Positions 50,632 through 52,116 of a stretch of 52,116 nt of DNA are shown here, in pieces. Under the pieces are notes generated by a model, which was given only the letters and a program-made list of their open reading frames with translations, did not search any database and was not told the origin of the DNA. Both the position numbers and the translations under genes were made by a program. The stretch comes from an uncultured Planctomycetota bacterium (GTDB taxonomy: Bacteria > Planctomycetota > Phycisphaerae > Phycisphaerales > UBA5793). The first letter of the stretch is position 1. Each line of letters begins with the position of its first letter. The stretch spans positions 1 through 52,116 of the forward strand of contig CAADHA010000147.1 in the NCBI GenBank assembly GCA_900696685.1. The letters run 5' to 3'.

Positions 50632-52116
50632 ATGACCAGCGAAAGCGCCAATTCAGCATCGACCCCCGCCGCGACGCGCAGCATGGACGACATCGTCGCC
50701 TTGTGTCGCCGCCGCGGCTTCATCTGGCAGTCCTCCGAGATCTACGGCGGAATCAACGGCTTCTGGGACTACGGCCCGCTGGGCACCGAACTCAAGCGCA
50801 ATCTCAAAGAGGCCTGGTGGCACGACATCGTCCGCTGCCCGGGCCGAGGCCCGGACGGCGAACTCATCGACATGGTCGGCGTCGATTGCACGATCATCAT
50901 GCATCCCAAGGTTTGGGAGGCGAGCGGACACGTCGGCGGGTTCAACGATCCGATGGTGGATGATAAGGAGACGAAGCAGCGATTTCGTGCGGATCATCTG
51001 CAGGGCGTCTACCCAACGATCCCTCACTCCGAAATGTCGGAAGCAGTGATGCAGGTGCTAACAAGCGTCGCCGACCCCAACAACACGATCCTCCCCGTTG
51101 CCACGGTTGTGGCTTATAATGAAGCAGAGGCGATTTCCCAACTCAGTGATCGGAGTACACAACGTCTGATCGGAATCAAGAAGTTAAGCCGACCGTTCAC
51201 TCAGGTAGCTGGTCACGATTTCTGGTTTGGCGAAGCGGATTTCGGTGATGGAGTACGCGGATATACAGTGCGAGCCGTACCCAATCGGTCAATCGAGCAG
51301 TTCTCAGGCGAGATTCCGTCTCCCTTTACTGGGAAGAAGGGATCATTGACCCCGCCTCGCCAATTCAACCTCATGTTCGAAACCTACGTCGGTGCAGTGC
51401 GCGATGAGGAGAACAAGGCGTATCTCCGTCCCGAAACCGCCCAAGGCATCTTCTGCAACTTCTGGAACGTCGTCGATACCAGCCGCGTGAAGATTCCCTT
51501 CGGCATTGCGCAGCAGGGCAAAGCCTTCCGCAATGAAGTCACGCCGCGAAACTTCACCTACCGCTCCCGCGAGTTCGAGCAGATGGAGATTGAGTTCTTC
51601 ATTCACCCAAGTGAAGCGGAGCAGTGGTACAAGTACTGGTGCGATGCTCGCTACAAGTGGTGGCAGTCGATTGGATTGGGAGAGAAAAACCTCGTGTGCC
51701 GTCCGCATGAGAGGGATGAATTGGCGCATTACGCCAAGGAAGGCGCGGGGACAACCGACATCGAGTACCGCTTCCCCTTCACCGCCCCCGGCTTCGGCGA
51801 ACTCGAAGGCGTCGCCCACCGCGCCGACTTCGACCTCAAGGCCCACGCCACCGCCTGCGGCAAGGGCGACAAGATGCGCTACTTCGATCAGGAGCGCAAC
51901 GAGCGCTACTTCCCCCACGTCATCGAGCCGTCGGCCGGGGCCGACCGCGGCACGCTGGCGCTGCTGTGCGAGGCGTACGTGCCCGACCCGTCGCGCCCCA
52001 GCGGCGTGTACATGAAGTTTCACCCGCGCCTGGCGCCGATCAAGGCTGCGATCTTCCCCCTCGTCAACAAAGACGGCATGCCCGAGGTCGCCGAGAAGTT
52101 GTACATGCAGTTGCGC
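50632..52116 (+). CDS. glyQS: Glycyl-tRNA synthetase (single-chain class II), 3' end outside the window
   Basis: The frame is open from ATG 50632 through the last base (495 codons, no stop). It charges tRNA-Gly with glycine. Family landmarks are GFIWQSSEIYGGINGFWDYGP, VWEASGHVGGF, class II motif 2 LRPETAQGIFCNFWNVV with FRNE, and YRSREFEQMEIEFF, plus ELEGVAHRADFDL. Between RADHL (around residue 123) and LTPPRQFNLMF (around 240) lies a ~115-residue segment with no zinc-type cysteines and distinctly lower GC than the flanks; the lower-GC stretch continues at a milder level to about 51750, then composition returns to normal. The sequence reads through without frameshift. The class II motif 3 and anticodon domain are not fully within the window. 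Confidence 0.92.
   Translation, partial: MTSESANSASTPAATRSMDDIVALCRRRGFIWQSSEIYGGINGFWDYGPLGTELKRNLKEAWWHDIVRCPGRGPDGELIDMVGVDCTIIMHPKVWEASGHVGGFNDPMVDDKETKQRFRADHLQGVYPTIPHSEMSEAVMQVLTSVADPNNTILPVATVVAYNEAEAISQLSDRSTQRLIGIKKLSRPFTQVAGHDFWFGEADFGDGVRGYTVRAVPNRSIEQFSGEIPSPFTGKKGSLTPPRQFNLMFETYVGAVRDEENKAYLRPETAQGIFCNFWNVVDTSRVKIPFGIAQQGKAFRNEVTPRNFTYRSREFEQMEIEFFIHPSEAEQWYKYWCDARYKWWQSIGLGEKNLVCRPHERDELAHYAKEGAGTTDIEYRFPFTAPGFGELEGVAHRADFDLKAHATACGKGDKMRYFDQERNERYFPHVIEPSAGADRGTLALLCEAYVPDPSRPSGVYMKFHPRLAPIKAAIFPLVNKDGMPEVAEKLYMQLR

Overview
The window is GC-rich bacterial chromosome (most genes roughly two-thirds GC by eye), densely coded on both strands, with no phage or plasmid genes. It most resembles a Planctomycetota genome, probably near the Phycisphaerae. 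This is inferred from a secreted protein with a C-terminal domain of the kind seen in planctomycete exported proteins (43647-44519), a decayed gene carrying another such domain (35669-35963), lipid A/heptose genes, the futalosine menaquinone enzyme MqnE, and a cut-down mur/fts neighbourhood. No rRNA is present to settle taxonomy. The only RNA gene I am sure of is a tRNA-Leu(CAG) at 31071-31156.

Layout: 1-2245, a Type II-like restriction-modification pair, both genes broken. 2242-6226, cell-wall/division genes (murB, ddl, ftsQ-like) and a membrane protein. 6247-13394, envelope genes: GT39 glycosyltransferase, a sulfotransferase with a membrane tail, a LolA-like exported protein, a pseudokinase-GmhA fusion and a heptose kinase. 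13415-21444, a 53-bp tandem repeat, fumC, aroK, a degenerate squalene-synthase-like gene, a possible small RNA, HtrA protease, ispE and a flavoprotein. 21510-25046, a sulfur block: ArsR regulator, two-part YeeE/YedE transporter, ATP sulfurylase. 25107-27580, a small XRE/ImmA cassette set into the 3' end of mqnE. 27786-35457, a coiled-coil Wzz-like protein, tRNA-Leu, fusA and a front-end-type desaturase. 35572-43520, a decayed gene, ltaE, GH172, GT4, LpxH-like phosphatase, trigger factor and tyrosine phenol-lyase. 43647-52116, a secreted protein, farnesyl diphosphate synthase, a CapD-type dehydratase, aat, an aldo/keto reductase, a Tat-exported TIM-barrel protein and a partial glycyl-tRNA synthetase.

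How the genes work together: many serve the envelope. MurB and Ddl feed peptidoglycan; GmhA and the heptose kinase feed ADP-heptose; the LpxH-like enzyme feeds lipid A; GT4, GT39, the CapD-type dehydratase and the Wzz-like protein suggest surface polysaccharide. IspE and the prenyl synthase feed isoprenoids and, with MqnE, quinones. YeeE/YedE and Sat suggest uptake and activation of inorganic sulfur.

The most unusual signals are not ordinary genes: three homologous ~95-bp elements with near-perfect 23-bp inverted ends (33971, 35572, 47568), one of which provides the aat stop codon; a 53-bp tandem hairpin repeat with an inverted relative 30 kb away; a dispersed 44-bp intergenic repeat; an XRE/ImmA cassette between two divergent copies of the mqnE 3' end; and a glycyl-tRNA synthetase with a ~115-residue insert of different base composition.
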